Assembly: GCA_947471365.1 (NCBI GenBank)
Contig: CANIWQ010000010.1
Span: forward strand, 1 to 42,224
Direction of reading: 5' to 3'
Source: Gemmatimonadota bacterium
GTDB taxonomy: Bacteria > Gemmatimonadota > Gemmatimonadetes > Gemmatimonadales > Gemmatimonadaceae
Length of the DNA: 42,224 bases
Shown here: in pieces, positions 7,777 through 16,527 of the stretch
How the letters are laid out: each line of letters begins with the position of its first letter
How positions within the stretch are numbered: the first letter of the stretch is position 1
Position numbers and translations under genes: made by a program
The notes under the pieces: model-generated
Told to the model about the DNA's origin: nothing
The model's input: the letters and a program-made list of their open reading frames with translations, nothing else
The model's database searches: none

Positions 7777-8037
7777 ATGAGAAGAGTCCCCGAAAAGATC
7801 AATAAAGCGTGGATCGAAACGCTGGCGGACGCCGAGGTCCTCGAGGTCGAGGCGTGGCTGTATGACAAGTTTGAGACGCTCGACCGCAAGCAGAAAAAGC
7901 TGCGCGGCCGCGACTACAACCTGTTGCGCGGCCCGACGACGCTCATCGACGCCTGGGACCGTTGGAGCCGCATGGTTGCGGTGACCAAGAGTCGCTCGCT
8001 CGTGGTGCGCCGCCGCGTCGCAATCGTCGAGGCGTAA
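7777..8037 (+). CDS. Hypothetical protein, 86 residues
   Basis: A charged, helix-rich protein (INKAWIETLADAEVLEVEAWLYDKFETLDRKQKKL, then TTLIDAWDRWSRMVAVTKSR). It has no signal peptide or membrane segment and I recognise no family. No Shine-Dalgarno sequence precedes its ATG; the start lies right after the AT-rich arm, so the mRNA may be leaderless or nearly so. It may be regulated together with the divergent XRE gene. Confidence 0.6.
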   Translation: MRRVPEKINKAWIETLADAEVLEVEAWLYDKFETLDRKQKKLRGRDYNLLRGPTTLIDAWDRWSRMVAVTKSRSLVVRRRVAIVEA

Positions 8038-8102
8038 ACCGCCCGACGGGGCCAACGGCCGCACCGCTCATGCTTCGGCGGCGAGCGGCCGAAACTCCCC
8101 AG

Positions 8103-9317
8103 ATGTCACCTCTCCTGTACGCGGCCGGCCATACGCCGCCCGTGGCAACCGCGGTTGAACCTGTCCGTCGGCTCTTTACGCCGCCCACAGGAAGCTTCTG
8201 GTTGCTCGGTCCCCGAGGCACAGGAAAATTGACGCTCGCGCTCCAGCTCTGCCCCAGCGCGGTGCTTGTGGACTTGCTCGATCCCACGGTGGAGCGCCGG
8301 CTGCTCTCCCGACCCGAAACCTTCCCCTCGCTGATTGGCGACTTCGGCGACGTGGTCATCTGCGAGATTGGGCGCGTCCCAGCGCTGGTCGACACCGTGC
8401 GCCGCCTCGCGGCACGACAGCGCGACCGGCGCTTTGTGCTCACGTCGTCCAACGCCCGCCCGTTGCGCGGAGAACGCGCGAGCGTGTTCTCGCGCCGCCT
8501 GCCGCGCGCGCGGCTGTATCCGTACGTCGCCGGAGAACTGGGCGCGCGCTTTCAGGTGTCCGACGCGATGCGCATCGGGTTGGTGCCGAGCGTCGTGGAA
8601 GCGCTCCGGCCGGCGCTCGAACGGGCCGACTATATCGACCGGTTTGTCAAACAAGAGGTGAAGCGCGAGCAACTCGTGCAACACTATGACCACTTCGTGC
8701 GCTTTCTCGACGGCGCCGCGCACGCACAGGCCACGCAAGTGCTGCCGGCCCAGCTCGCACGCCGCTGTGAAATCCCCAAGAAGTCGGTGCAGCAGTTCCT
8801 CGAAGTGCTCGAGGATTTATTTGTGGTGGAGCGACTCGGCCCGTTCGTGCAGGGTGCGCGCCGGGCGCTCTTAACCGACCCCAAACTGTTTTTCTTTGAC
8901 GCGGGGATTCAACGGTCCCTGCTCCCGAACTTTGCGCAGGAGACGTTCGACGACGTGGACGCCGCCGCGCTCGAAGGCGTCGTGTTCCAGCATCTCACGG
9001 TGTGGGCCTCGTGGGCGCCATCGGCCAATCGCACGCTGGGATTCTGGCGCACGCGCGCGGGCGCCGACGTGGACTTCGTGGTACACAGCCGCGACGAGTT
9101 TTTCGGCATTGACGTGAAGAACGTCACGCGACTGACCGAGGACGACCTGCGTGGCGTGCTCGCCTTTTCCAAAGACTACCCGCACGCGAAGCCGATCGTC
9201 CTCTACCGCGGCACCGAACGCATAGAAGAGCGCGGGGTGCTGTGCACCCCGGTGCAGGAATTCCTGCAGCGCCTGCACCCGTCGCGGCCGCTCGGCGTGG
9301 CAGCGCGCACGGGGTGA
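8103..9317 (+). CDS. DUF4143/AAA_14-family ATPase-like protein with altered Walker motifs
   Basis: 404 residues from the ATG at 8103; an ATG at 8070 would add 11. The architecture is an N-terminal AAA_14 region (about 1-140), a winged-helix region (LARRCEIPKKSVQQFLEVLEDLFVVERL) and a C-terminal restriction-endonuclease-like DUF4143 domain (GFWRTRAGADVDFVV, then FFGIDVKN). In the family the P-loop normally reads GPRGTGKST and Walker B reads DEIQRxP. Here they read GPRGTGKLT and CEIGRVP, so the Ser/Thr after the lysine and the Walker B Asp are both replaced. The nuclease-fold IEVK is IDVK. The protein may bind nucleotide poorly. The role of the family is unsettled; no partner gene is adjacent. 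Confidence 0.8.
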   Translation: MSPLLYAAGHTPPVATAVEPVRRLFTPPTGSFWLLGPRGTGKLTLALQLCPSAVLVDLLDPTVERRLLSRPETFPSLIGDFGDVVICEIGRVPALVDTVRRLAARQRDRRFVLTSSNARPLRGERASVFSRRLPRARLYPYVAGELGARFQVSDAMRIGLVPSVVEALRPALERADYIDRFVKQEVKREQLVQHYDHFVRFLDGAAHAQATQVLPAQLARRCEIPKKSVQQFLEVLEDLFVVERLGPFVQGARRALLTDPKLFFFDAGIQRSLLPNFAQETFDDVDAAALEGVVFQHLTVWASWAPSANRTLGFWRTRAGADVDFVVHSRDEFFGIDVKNVTRLTEDDLRGVLAFSKDYPHAKPIVLYRGTERIEERGVLCTPVQEFLQRLHPSRPLGVAARTG

Positions 9318-9322
9318 GCGTT

Positions 9323-9347
9323 GGTGCGCGCGATGTCGCGCCGCACC
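9323..9347. terminator. Hairpin between convergent genes
   Basis: GGTGCG-CGCGA pairs with TCGCG-(C)-CGCACC around a very short loop, exactly in the 31-base gap between the DUF4143-like gene and the oppositely oriented ketosynthase gene. It is GC-rich with no long T tract, so it would act as a bidirectional intrinsic or factor-assisted terminator. Confidence 0.6.
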
Positions 9348-9348
9348 G

Positions 9349-10479
9349 CTACACGCCGAGTCGCTGCTCCGCGAACACGGGGGCCATCAGTCCGGCCTTC
9401 GAGCGGCCATGCGGATCTTGATGGCCGCGAATGTCGTTCACCATCTCGAGTGCGGTGCGCGTACACGGCGGCAGTTCAATATCACTGCGGCCAAGCGGCG
9501 TGATGCGCGAGCCCCACTTGACGAGCAACGCGTTGTACGTGAGCCCGCCGCCGAACGCTGGCATTAACATATAGCTCCCTGGCTTCACGCGCCCTTCGGC
9601 GAGCGCCTCGCAGAGCGCGACCGGAACCGTCGCGGCACTCATGTTGCCGTACTTCTGGACCGTGACGACGACCTTCTCCATCGGAATGCCCGCATGCTTG
9701 GCCACCGACTCGATAATGCGCAAGTTGGCCTGGTGCGGAATGACAAGGCTCACCTCGTCTGGTGACACGCCGCACTGCTGCAACACCTTGACCGACGACT
9801 CGGCCATCGCCTTGACGGCACGCTTGAAGATGATGGACCCGTCAAAATCCCACAGGGTGTCGCCGAACGAAATGTCGAGGCCGGCATAGCCGCATCCAAA
9901 GCCGCGCACGCGCAATGTGTGCCGCGCCTCGGCGTCGCAGCCCAAGACGCTCCCGAGGACCCCTTCTTCAGTGTCGGTGGACTGCAAGACGACGGCCGCC
10001 GCGCCGTCGCCAAAGAGGACGGCGACATTGCGGTTACTCCAGTCCATGTAGCGGCTAATGAGTTCAACGCCAATCACGACCGCATTGCGCACGACGCCAG
10101 TTTTGATCATGGCGGTTGCGGTGGTCAGACCGTAACAGAACGATGTGCAGGCCGTGTTGAGGTCGATCGCTGCGGCATGTTTGGCACCCAACGCCACCTG
10201 CACGCCGGATGCACTATTCGGAACGAGTTCTTCGTTGCTCACGCCGCCGTAGATAATGAGATCCACATCCTTGGGATCCAGCCCGGCGCAGGCGAGTGCG
10301 CGCGTGGCGGCCACGGTGGACAGTTCAATGGCGGTGACATGCGACACACGGCGTTGTTGCATGCCGGTGCGCGAGGTAATCCACTCGTCCGATGTCTCGA
10401 GGAAGGTGGAGAGGTCGTCGTTGGTCAGAATGGCCGGCGGCATGCAAGCGCCCCAGCCGGTGATGGCGGCGTAGGTCAT
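9349..10479 (-). CDS. fabH: Beta-ketoacyl-ACP synthase III (KAS III)
   Basis: 376 residues. The catalytic triad of KAS III is intact: Cys111 in NTACTSF, His249 in IPHQAN and Asn279 in KYGNMSAAT, plus the glycine-rich FGGGLTYNALLVKWG end. It would condense an acyl-CoA with malonyl-ACP to begin fatty-acid synthesis. The protein is about 45 residues longer than usual, with a tail after VKWG (ELPPCTRTALEMVNDIRGHQ) of unknown role. There is no plsX, fabD or fabG beside it, so it may be a second, specialised FabH with a different starter acyl group. It lies about 50 bases after the TspO-like gene. Confidence 0.9.
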   Translation of the reverse strand: MTYAAITGWGACMPPAILTNDDLSTFLETSDEWITSRTGMQQRRVSHVTAIELSTVAATRALACAGLDPKDVDLIIYGGVSNEELVPNSASGVQVALGAKHAAAIDLNTACTSFCYGLTTATAMIKTGVVRNAVVIGVELISRYMDWSNRNVAVLFGDGAAAVVLQSTDTEEGVLGSVLGCDAEARHTLRVRGFGCGYAGLDISFGDTLWDFDGSIIFKRAVKAMAESSVKVLQQCGVSPDEVSLVIPHQANLRIIESVAKHAGIPMEKVVVTVQKYGNMSAATVPVALCEALAEGRVKPGSYMLMPAFGGGLTYNALLVKWGSRITPLGRSDIELPPCTRTALEMVNDIRGHQDPHGRSKAGLMAPVFAEQRLGV

Positions 10480-10528
10480 AGGCTGGATTATACGATATCG
10501 GTTCCGCGGCCGCAGGGGGGGGCTGCGG

Positions 10529-11317
10529 TCAACCCGTCGCGTGGCGTCGGCGCGCGCCGTACAGGGCGAGCAGGACGGCTAGGCCAGCGGCAATCCATGC
10601 TGCCGTGATCACGAGGCCCGCATTGGGAAGCCCGTGCGGTCCGGACTGCCGTTGGGCAATGCCGATGAAGGCCCACGTGAGCACGAGCGGAAAGGCGATT
10701 TCGCCATGCCGATGCGCCATGGCCGCACCAATCGCGGAGGCGGTACCGAGGAGTAGTACGGTCCAGAGTTGTGGCGCCAAGCCCCAGCCGCTCCAACCGA
10801 TGAAGAAGAGTACGTCGGCCGCGTTTGCGATGGTCGCGACGGAAATCCAGCCGAGGTACAGGCCAAAGGGAATGTCCACACACCAACGTTCCGCGCGCGT
10901 CACCGCGACGTGCCCCACGCCGAGCCGGCGGTAACACACGATCAGTGTGATCAGAAGCGCGGTCATCACGGCAAGGCTCAGCGCAAACTGATTGTAGTGC
11001 CAGCAAAAGAGCCAGGCGGCATTGAGCCCATTGCTGAGTGCGAACCAGAGGCCGAGTCGCACGAGGCGCGGCGACTGCCGCTGTGCGGTGGTCGCTTGGA
11101 ACAGGGCGAAGGCGAGCCAGCCGATATAGATCACGCCCCAAATCGAAAAGACGTAACCCGCCGGCACGAAGTAAATCTGAAATCGATCCGAAATCTGGCC
11201 GGTGTTTTGGCCATTAAATGGAATGATGTTCGCGAGGGCGTTGACGGTGATCGCCGCGAGCACCGACACGATCGTGATCCAAGGACGCCACGCATCCGGG
11301 ACTCGGGAGTTAAGCAT
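10529..11317 (-). CDS. TspO/MBR-like tryptophan-rich membrane protein
   Basis: 262 residues with about seven to eight hydrophobic segments and many Trp. The motif FVPAGYVFSIWGVIYIGW is typical of the larger bacterial relatives of TspO (peripheral benzodiazepine receptor family), which are longer than the classic five-helix, 160-residue TspO. Family members bind tetrapyrroles or act as sensors, but for this long subfamily the ligand is unknown. The ATG shares one base with the stop of the hybrid kinase in front (TGATG), indicating coupled translation and perhaps a joint role. Confidence 0.82.
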   Translation of the reverse strand: MLNSRVPDAWRPWITIVSVLAAITVNALANIIPFNGQNTGQISDRFQIYFVPAGYVFSIWGVIYIGWLAFALFQATTAQRQSPRLVRLGLWFALSNGLNAAWLFCWHYNQFALSLAVMTALLITLIVCYRRLGVGHVAVTRAERWCVDIPFGLYLGWISVATIANAADVLFFIGWSGWGLAPQLWTVLLLGTASAIGAAMAHRHGEIAFPLVLTWAFIGIAQRQSGPHGLPNAGLVITAAWIAAGLAVLLALYGARRRHATG

Positions 11318-13680
11318 CAGGAACGGTGTGGGTCGAGGGTGGCAAGGACGCGAGTCAGTGACTCGCGGCTGATGGGTTTGGTAATGTAATCGTTCATGCC
11401 AGCGTCGAGGCAGCGTTCACGATCACCGTCCATCGCGTTGGCGGTCATCGCCACGATCGGACGGGTGGCGTCGGCGCCGCCGCGCAGGCGGATGCGGCGC
11501 GTGGCCTCCAGGCCGTCGAGGCGCGGCATCTGCATGTCCATGAAAATCACATCAAATTCGCGCTTCGCCGATTGCTCCACGGCGTCGATGCCATCGCCCG
11601 CGATGTCGACGTCGCAGCCCAGCTGTTCGAGCATCTTGCCCGCCACCATCTGGTTGATCGGGTTGTCTTCGACGAGCAGAATCTGAAGGCGCGCGGGCGC
11701 ATCGAGGGTGTCGTCCGCGATGACCAGTGACGGGTGCGCACGCAGCATGGGCGAGCCCGTGGACTCGACGAGCGAGTGCCGCGTGATGAGCGGTGCCTCG
11801 CGCGAGCGATCACTGGGAAGCGCGAGCGTGATCTCCAGCGTGCCCTTGAGTGTGTCGGGGCGCAATGGCTTGGTGAGATACGCGTCGAATCCGGCGCGCT
11901 GGAACCGTTCGGCATCGCCGCGCGTCGGCGCCGACGTGGCGATGACGAGCGGCATGCGGAATAGATCGGGATCGGTGCGCACGGCGCGGCCAAGTGTTTC
12001 ACCGTCCATGAATGGCATCCGGTTGTCGATGACGGCCACACGGAATGCGTCGTCGGCCACCGCCGCCGCGCGTAACAGCGCGAGCGCGGCGTTCCCGTCC
12101 GACGCCGACTCCACGCGCATCCCCCACGCGCGCATCCATTCGCGCATGACGTGTACGTTGAGCTCGACGTCGTCCACGACGAGTGCGCGCACACCGGGAA
12201 GCGCCGCGCCTTGCGGCGGCTGCGGCGGTGGGTTCGGGTCCTCCGGTAGCGGGAGCGTGAACCAGAAGGTCGAGCCGACTCCTTCGGTGCTGCGCACCCC
12301 GATCTCGCCGCCCATGAGTTCGACGAGCCGCCGGCTGATGGAGAGCCCGAGTCCGGTTCCCCCAAAGCGGCGCGTGGTGCTCGCGTCCGCCTGCACAAAC
12401 GGCTCAAAGAGCGTGCCGATGGTGGCGTCCGAAATGCCGATGCCGGAGTCTCTCACTTCGAATCGCAGCTGCGTGGGGCTGCGGCCGGCAACGAGCTCCA
12501 CGCCAACAACAATCTGCCCCGTGTCGGTAAACTTCACCGCGTTGCCGAGCAAGTTGAGCAGCACCTGCCGAATGCGCCCGGGATCGCCGATCACCCGTCG
12601 AGGCGCGTCCGGCGCCAAGCGCAGCACAGTCTTGAGCCCCTTCTCCATGGCGCGCGGCACAAGCAACTCGGCGACGTCGGCCACGGCGGCGTGCACATCA
12701 AACGGAATGGGTTCGATGGCGAGCTTGCCCGCTTCGACTTTGGAGAAGTCGAGAATGTCGTTGATCACCTCAAGCAACAACTGCGCCGCGCGTCGCGTGG
12801 CTTCGGTGTACTCGGCTTGTTCAGCTGAGAGGTCGGTGCCGGTGAGCAAGCTGGTCATGCCGAGGATTCCATTCATCGGCGTGCGAATCTCGTGCGACAT
12901 CATCGCGAGGAAATCGCTCTTGGCGCGCACGGCCGCCTCGGCGTGATCTTTGGCAGCGACGAGTCCGAGTTCGTGAATCTTGCGGTGCGTGATGTCGGTG
13001 AGCACCGCGACGGTGTGTTCGAACTCGCCGCTGTCGCTGAAGACGGGGTTGGCCAGCAACTGGAACCATCGCGGGGTGCCGTCGGGGTGCGTGAAGGCGA
13101 TCTCTTGATCAAACGCCTCGTGACGTTCCGTGGCGTGGCGCCACGAGCGGGCCACCGCGTCGGTGGCGCCGATCTCTGGGAGGAGTGCCGGTGTGGAGAG
13201 CCCGAGTGCGGCGGCGCCGTCGATGCCGGTCATCACGGTGAGTGCGGGGTTCACCCAGTCAATCCGTTCGTCGGCGTCGGTGAGGAAGACGCCGCTGGTG
13301 GTGCGCTGGGCAACGAGGGCGAGGCGCCGCATCTGTTCGGTGTCTCGGTCGTTGCACATCAACACAAAACCGAACGTGAGGACAATGACACTCACGTAGA
13401 ACGTCAAAAACGAGGCGTCCTGAATGGCGCCCGGTTCAAAAATGGCGGCGTTCGCGGTGGTGGTGGTGACACCCGCGACTGCTGCGTAGTACACGGCGCG
13501 TACGCTGAGCACGGTGCCGCACGCCAGGAAGGCGCGGCCGGTAAACCGGTGACTCGCGGGTCGCGCGCGCGCGCCGCCGCTCAAGAGCACGTCACTCGAC
13601 TGCAACATGGCGGCGGCGGTGCAGACGGCGATCGCGCTGGTGCGGGCGGCGACGTTGTCGGAAGACATCGTCCAGTACAC
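11317..13680 (-). CDS. Hybrid sensor histidine kinase (main part, downstream of an amber codon)
   Basis: 787 residues from the GTG at 13680. Order of parts: remaining membrane helices (about 15-110), PAS (about 120-235, GVFLTDADERIDWVNPALTVMTGI), HisKA with His263 in MMSHEIRTPMNG, HATPase (N box LLNLLGNAVKF, GIGIS, GGTGLGLSI), receiver 1 (VVDD near its start, VIDNRMPFMDG, TKPL) and receiver 2 (VEDN, FMDMQMPRLDG, TKPI). The same frame continues upstream through TAG at 13717-13719 into a 95-residue membrane segment, so an original protein of about 895 residues is split. All catalytic residues I can see are intact, so the soluble part could still work if made by readthrough or reinitiation. Confidence 0.92.
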   Translation of the reverse strand: MYWTMSSDNVAARTSAIAVCTAAAMLQSSDVLLSGGARARPASHRFTGRAFLACGTVLSVRAVYYAAVAGVTTTTANAAIFEPGAIQDASFLTFYVSVIVLTFGFVLMCNDRDTEQMRRLALVAQRTTSGVFLTDADERIDWVNPALTVMTGIDGAAALGLSTPALLPEIGATDAVARSWRHATERHEAFDQEIAFTHPDGTPRWFQLLANPVFSDSGEFEHTVAVLTDITHRKIHELGLVAAKDHAEAAVRAKSDFLAMMSHEIRTPMNGILGMTSLLTGTDLSAEQAEYTEATRRAAQLLLEVINDILDFSKVEAGKLAIEPIPFDVHAAVADVAELLVPRAMEKGLKTVLRLAPDAPRRVIGDPGRIRQVLLNLLGNAVKFTDTGQIVVGVELVAGRSPTQLRFEVRDSGIGISDATIGTLFEPFVQADASTTRRFGGTGLGLSISRRLVELMGGEIGVRSTEGVGSTFWFTLPLPEDPNPPPQPPQGAALPGVRALVVDDVELNVHVMREWMRAWGMRVESASDGNAALALLRAAAVADDAFRVAVIDNRMPFMDGETLGRAVRTDPDLFRMPLVIATSAPTRGDAERFQRAGFDAYLTKPLRPDTLKGTLEITLALPSDRSREAPLITRHSLVESTGSPMLRAHPSLVIADDTLDAPARLQILLVEDNPINQMVAGKMLEQLGCDVDIAGDGIDAVEQSAKREFDVIFMDMQMPRLDGLEATRRIRLRGGADATRPIVAMTANAMDGDRERCLDAGMNDYITKPISRESLTRVLATLDPHRS

Positions 13681-13716
13681 GGTGGCGACCAGATCGAGCG
13701 CGGCGGGCAGATAGAT

Positions 13717-13719
13717 CTA
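13717..13719 (-). other. In-frame amber (TAG) codon interrupting the hybrid kinase
   Basis: The plus strand reads CTA at 13717-13719, which is TAG on the coding strand. The distance from the start of the upstream fragment (14004) to the GTG of the main part (13680) is 324 bases, a multiple of three, with no other stop between. It is a single nonsense codon rather than a frameshift. Confidence 0.9.
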
Positions 13720-14004
13720 GGCCAGGGGCGCCGGTCGCTCGGTGAATTCGCGGAGCGCGTGGTGGTACATCGTCAGCGAAATGACGAGGAGCGTCTGGGC
13801 GAGTACAACCGACGCGAGGTCTGGTATGACGCCCCGCATGCCGAGGAGAATCCACCCCACGGCCTGCGCGAGCGTGGCCCAGGCCCAGCGATGCATCCCG
13901 TTCATCTGCCGTGAATACGCACGCGACACGCCGAAGAGCGCGATGCTCATCAACAACGCGCCCATGGCGTTGAAGAAGACGACGGTGCGCGGATCGAGGT
14001 TCAC
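13717..14004 (-). CDS. N-terminal membrane fragment of the split hybrid kinase
   Basis: 95 residues from a GTG start, with three hydrophobic segments (VVFFNAMGALLMSIALFGVS, WAWATLAQAVGWILLGM, LASVVLAQTLLVISLTMY). It ends at TAG immediately after PAPLA. The codons after the stop (IYLPAALDLVATVYW...) continue the hydrophobic pattern in the same frame straight into the hybrid kinase, 13 codons before its first GTG. It is therefore the front of the kinase's integral-membrane sensor region rather than a separate gene. A point mutation (for example from CAG or TGG), a sequencing error, or genuine amber readthrough could each explain it. Confidence 0.8.
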   Translation of the reverse strand: MNLDPRTVVFFNAMGALLMSIALFGVSRAYSRQMNGMHRWAWATLAQAVGWILLGMRGVIPDLASVVLAQTLLVISLTMYHHALREFTERPAPLA

Positions 14005-14058
14005 GGGGGATGGGAAGGTAGAGACGACGACAACAACAACTATTACTACAGTATTGAC

Positions 14059-16389
14059 CTACAAGGCAGTATGCAGTGCGTAACTGAATTTGACGAACCA
14101 GCCGTCAGCCGATCGGCGCAGATGCTGAAAGGCGAGCGGGTCGCTTTCGGTGAGGGTGTTCCCGTATCCGCCGAACACCACCGTGCCCGGCGCGGGACGA
14201 TACGAGAGGAGGAAATCCGCGCGAAGGTTGTTGGTGCTGCGGGCCGTCGACGGCTGATAGCTGCCGTCACTGCTCTTGAGCAGGAGCGTTCGCCCCGTGG
14301 TCGGGTCGGCCAGCGGTTGGCGGACCGTCGCTTCATACTGCGCAATGAGGCGCACGAGGAGGTAGCGGGAGAGCTGATACTCGGTCTTGAGGCGTGGAAT
14401 GCGCGTCGTGGCAGAGCGTGACCCGTCGCGTTTGCGGGTGAAGCTGGAGCTGACGTACGTCGCGGTGAGGCGGAGTCGGTCGTCTGGGCGAAGGTCGAGC
14501 GAGGCGGTATAGTCGTGCCGCGTGACGTCGCCCGCTTCCAGGAAATCGATGTCGGAGCCGGTGGTGGTGCCGAGTGTGCCGGCGAAGCGCGAGAACTGCG
14601 GGGTGGAGAGGGTGGCGTTCACCAGCGTGGCCTGCTGGCGACCCAGCGGCACGTAGGCCCGTGGCACGCCAGCGGAGTTCGACGTGCGATAGCCCGCATA
14701 TGCCGCGGAATCGAAGGCATACGTTGCCACGGTTGGTGTAAAGCCCACCGTCCAGCCGCCGCGGAGTGTGAATGAACTGTTGGCATTCGCCAAATCTTCC
14801 AGCACCGAGCGCCCGTGAAAGAAATCATCGTATTTCCAGGTTCCGCTCAGCTGCCCGTACAGATTGTAGCGCTCAAGCCAGCTGCCACTCGCGCCGAAGG
14901 CGGTAAAGCGATTCATCACGGACACCTTGGTGATGCCGGTGCGACTCACGAACCCGTTGTCGGTCTGAAAATCGGGATGGATGCCAATCACGGCGTAGTG
15001 AAAGCCGAAGCTGCGTCCGGTGCGGTCAATCACGGCTTCCCACATGGGGCCGGAGCGCGACGTGCCGGCGTTACTCGTGCTGCTGGTGACCGCCTGCAGC
15101 TGTGCATAATACAGGCGGCCGAATACGTGACGCATGTCGGCACCCATAATACGGTTGGTACGGCCGCCGCCGACCCGCTCGCTGTAGAGTAATCCCGCCG
15201 TGGACTGCGCTCCAAACCCCTGCTGAATGCGCACGATGTCGATCATGGGCCGCGCACCGTTCGATGCCGAAGCGCTTTGATCGAGAGCGGAGAGCACGGC
15301 CACGTCCGTGCGTCCAATCTTGCCGGTGAGCTTCACCGCCGCATCCGGCCGCACGATGCGGCGCGTGTACACCAGGGTGTTCGGCACATTGAACTGCTCG
15401 CTGCCTTCCACGAAAAACGGTCGTTTTTCGGCGTAGAAGAGCGCGAAGCGTTCGTCCGTTGCGATCTGCGCGGCGTCAGACTCGACCTGCGAAAAATCAG
15501 GCTTGATCGTGCCGTTGAGCACGAAGTTGCTTCCGACGCCCCATCGAATGTTGCCGCCGAGCTGCGGTTTGGAGCTGTAGCCCCAGCCCTGACCATAGGT
15601 GCCGCTCGCGGCGCCAGCGATGCTGTTGGTGAGCTCAGGAATGAACTCGATTTGCTGACCGTGCTGCAGGCCGGTCATGCCGGTGAGTTCGCCGGCCTGA
15701 GAAACGAAGCTCGCGCTCCCACGAAGCGCGGGGGTCCACGTTTCTTCGTACCCGGAGTGCTGCACGTGTCGGTTAATCTGCATGCCCCATTTCTGGGTAC
15801 CGACCACGGGATAGCGGAGGCTGCTGAAGGGAATGCGCACTTCGACTTCGTAGCCCCAGTCGGTGATGTGCCCCTTGGATTCCCAGCGGAAGTCGGCGCT
15901 GAGATCATTCATTCCGGGCATCACGTTGGAGCCGGGAATAAACCCGCCCCCTTCGTTCTTGGTGCCGTCGGCCTGTACGCCCAGCGGGTTCACAATGAAC
16001 ACGAACGCGCGACGCCGCTCGTGAAAGGTGTCGAGGTGGATTTCAATGTTGTCATCGTTCGACACGCGATCACGATCGGCGAGGGTCGCGCGCACCGCGC
16101 CGTGCGTTTCGAAGGCTCGGATGCCGAAGTGAATGGCCGTCGGCGAATACCAGACGAGCACTTCGGTGGAGTCGGGGGCGGGACGCCCGTCTACCGGCTG
16201 GTAGAGCGAGAAGCCAGTCAGGAGTGCCGCCGAACGCCAGACGGGCTCGTCAAGATGACCGTCGATGGTGACGGTGGCATCGGACGCCGTCGGGCGGGCG
16301 CTGGTCTGGCCGTTGCGCGCGTGGTACACGGGGCCGGCGCTGGGGGCGGCAGCGGCCAGCTGGAATGCCATGAGAACGGGAAGAAGCAT
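14059..16389 (-). CDS. DUF5916/CBM9-domain outer-membrane beta-barrel protein
   Basis: 776 residues. A short signal peptide (MLLPVLMAFQLAAAAP) is followed by a CBM9-like domain at about 35-220 (VTIDGHLDEPVWRSAALLTGF, RDRVSNDDNIEIHLDTFHERRRAFVFIVNPLGVQADG, WGYEVEVRIPFSSLRYP). A long C-terminal region of alternating beta strands fits the DUF5916 barrel (FSQVESDAAQIATDERFALFYAEKRPFFVEGSEQF is the family hallmark). The C-terminal SYALHTAL end is compatible with an outer-membrane barrel. Members are common in Bacteroidota, Gemmatimonadota and related phyla; their substrate is not established. It stands alone on its strand. Confidence 0.9.
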   Translation of the reverse strand: MLLPVLMAFQLAAAAPSAGPVYHARNGQTSARPTASDATVTIDGHLDEPVWRSAALLTGFSLYQPVDGRPAPDSTEVLVWYSPTAIHFGIRAFETHGAVRATLADRDRVSNDDNIEIHLDTFHERRRAFVFIVNPLGVQADGTKNEGGGFIPGSNVMPGMNDLSADFRWESKGHITDWGYEVEVRIPFSSLRYPVVGTQKWGMQINRHVQHSGYEETWTPALRGSASFVSQAGELTGMTGLQHGQQIEFIPELTNSIAGAASGTYGQGWGYSSKPQLGGNIRWGVGSNFVLNGTIKPDFSQVESDAAQIATDERFALFYAEKRPFFVEGSEQFNVPNTLVYTRRIVRPDAAVKLTGKIGRTDVAVLSALDQSASASNGARPMIDIVRIQQGFGAQSTAGLLYSERVGGGRTNRIMGADMRHVFGRLYYAQLQAVTSSTSNAGTSRSGPMWEAVIDRTGRSFGFHYAVIGIHPDFQTDNGFVSRTGITKVSVMNRFTAFGASGSWLERYNLYGQLSGTWKYDDFFHGRSVLEDLANANSSFTLRGGWTVGFTPTVATYAFDSAAYAGYRTSNSAGVPRAYVPLGRQQATLVNATLSTPQFSRFAGTLGTTTGSDIDFLEAGDVTRHDYTASLDLRPDDRLRLTATYVSSSFTRKRDGSRSATTRIPRLKTEYQLSRYLLVRLIAQYEATVRQPLADPTTGRTLLLKSSDGSYQPSTARSTNNLRADFLLSYRPAPGTVVFGGYGNTLTESDPLAFQHLRRSADGWFVKFSYALHTAL

Positions 16390-16477
16390 AACCTGAAAAT
16401 ATACCGATCGCAGACCGATGCTGACGAATTCTTCAGGTGGCGCGATTTGGTCGCTCCCTCTGGGTCACGCGGCGACG

Positions 16478-16514
16478 GCCGGTCATCCCCGCGGCGGCCG
16501 CCGCGACGACCGGC
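16478..16514 (-). terminator. Long GC hairpin after the pseudopilin gene
   Basis: An outer stem GCCGGTC/GACCGGC encloses a perfect 16-base palindrome, CGCGGCGGCCGCCGCG at 16490-16505. It starts 14 bases beyond the stop of the gspG-like gene on the minus strand and precedes the DUF5916 gene. It most likely ends the gspG transcript. No strong T run follows. Confidence 0.6.
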
Positions 16515-16527
16515 AGGCCCTCGTCGA

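Noticed and set aside
4754-14062. Shared TTGACCTAC at 4754-4762 and 14054-14062 as a common promoter
   Set aside because: The second copy lies at the end of a minus-strand gene with no plus-strand gene behind it; a 9-base match of this kind may be chance.
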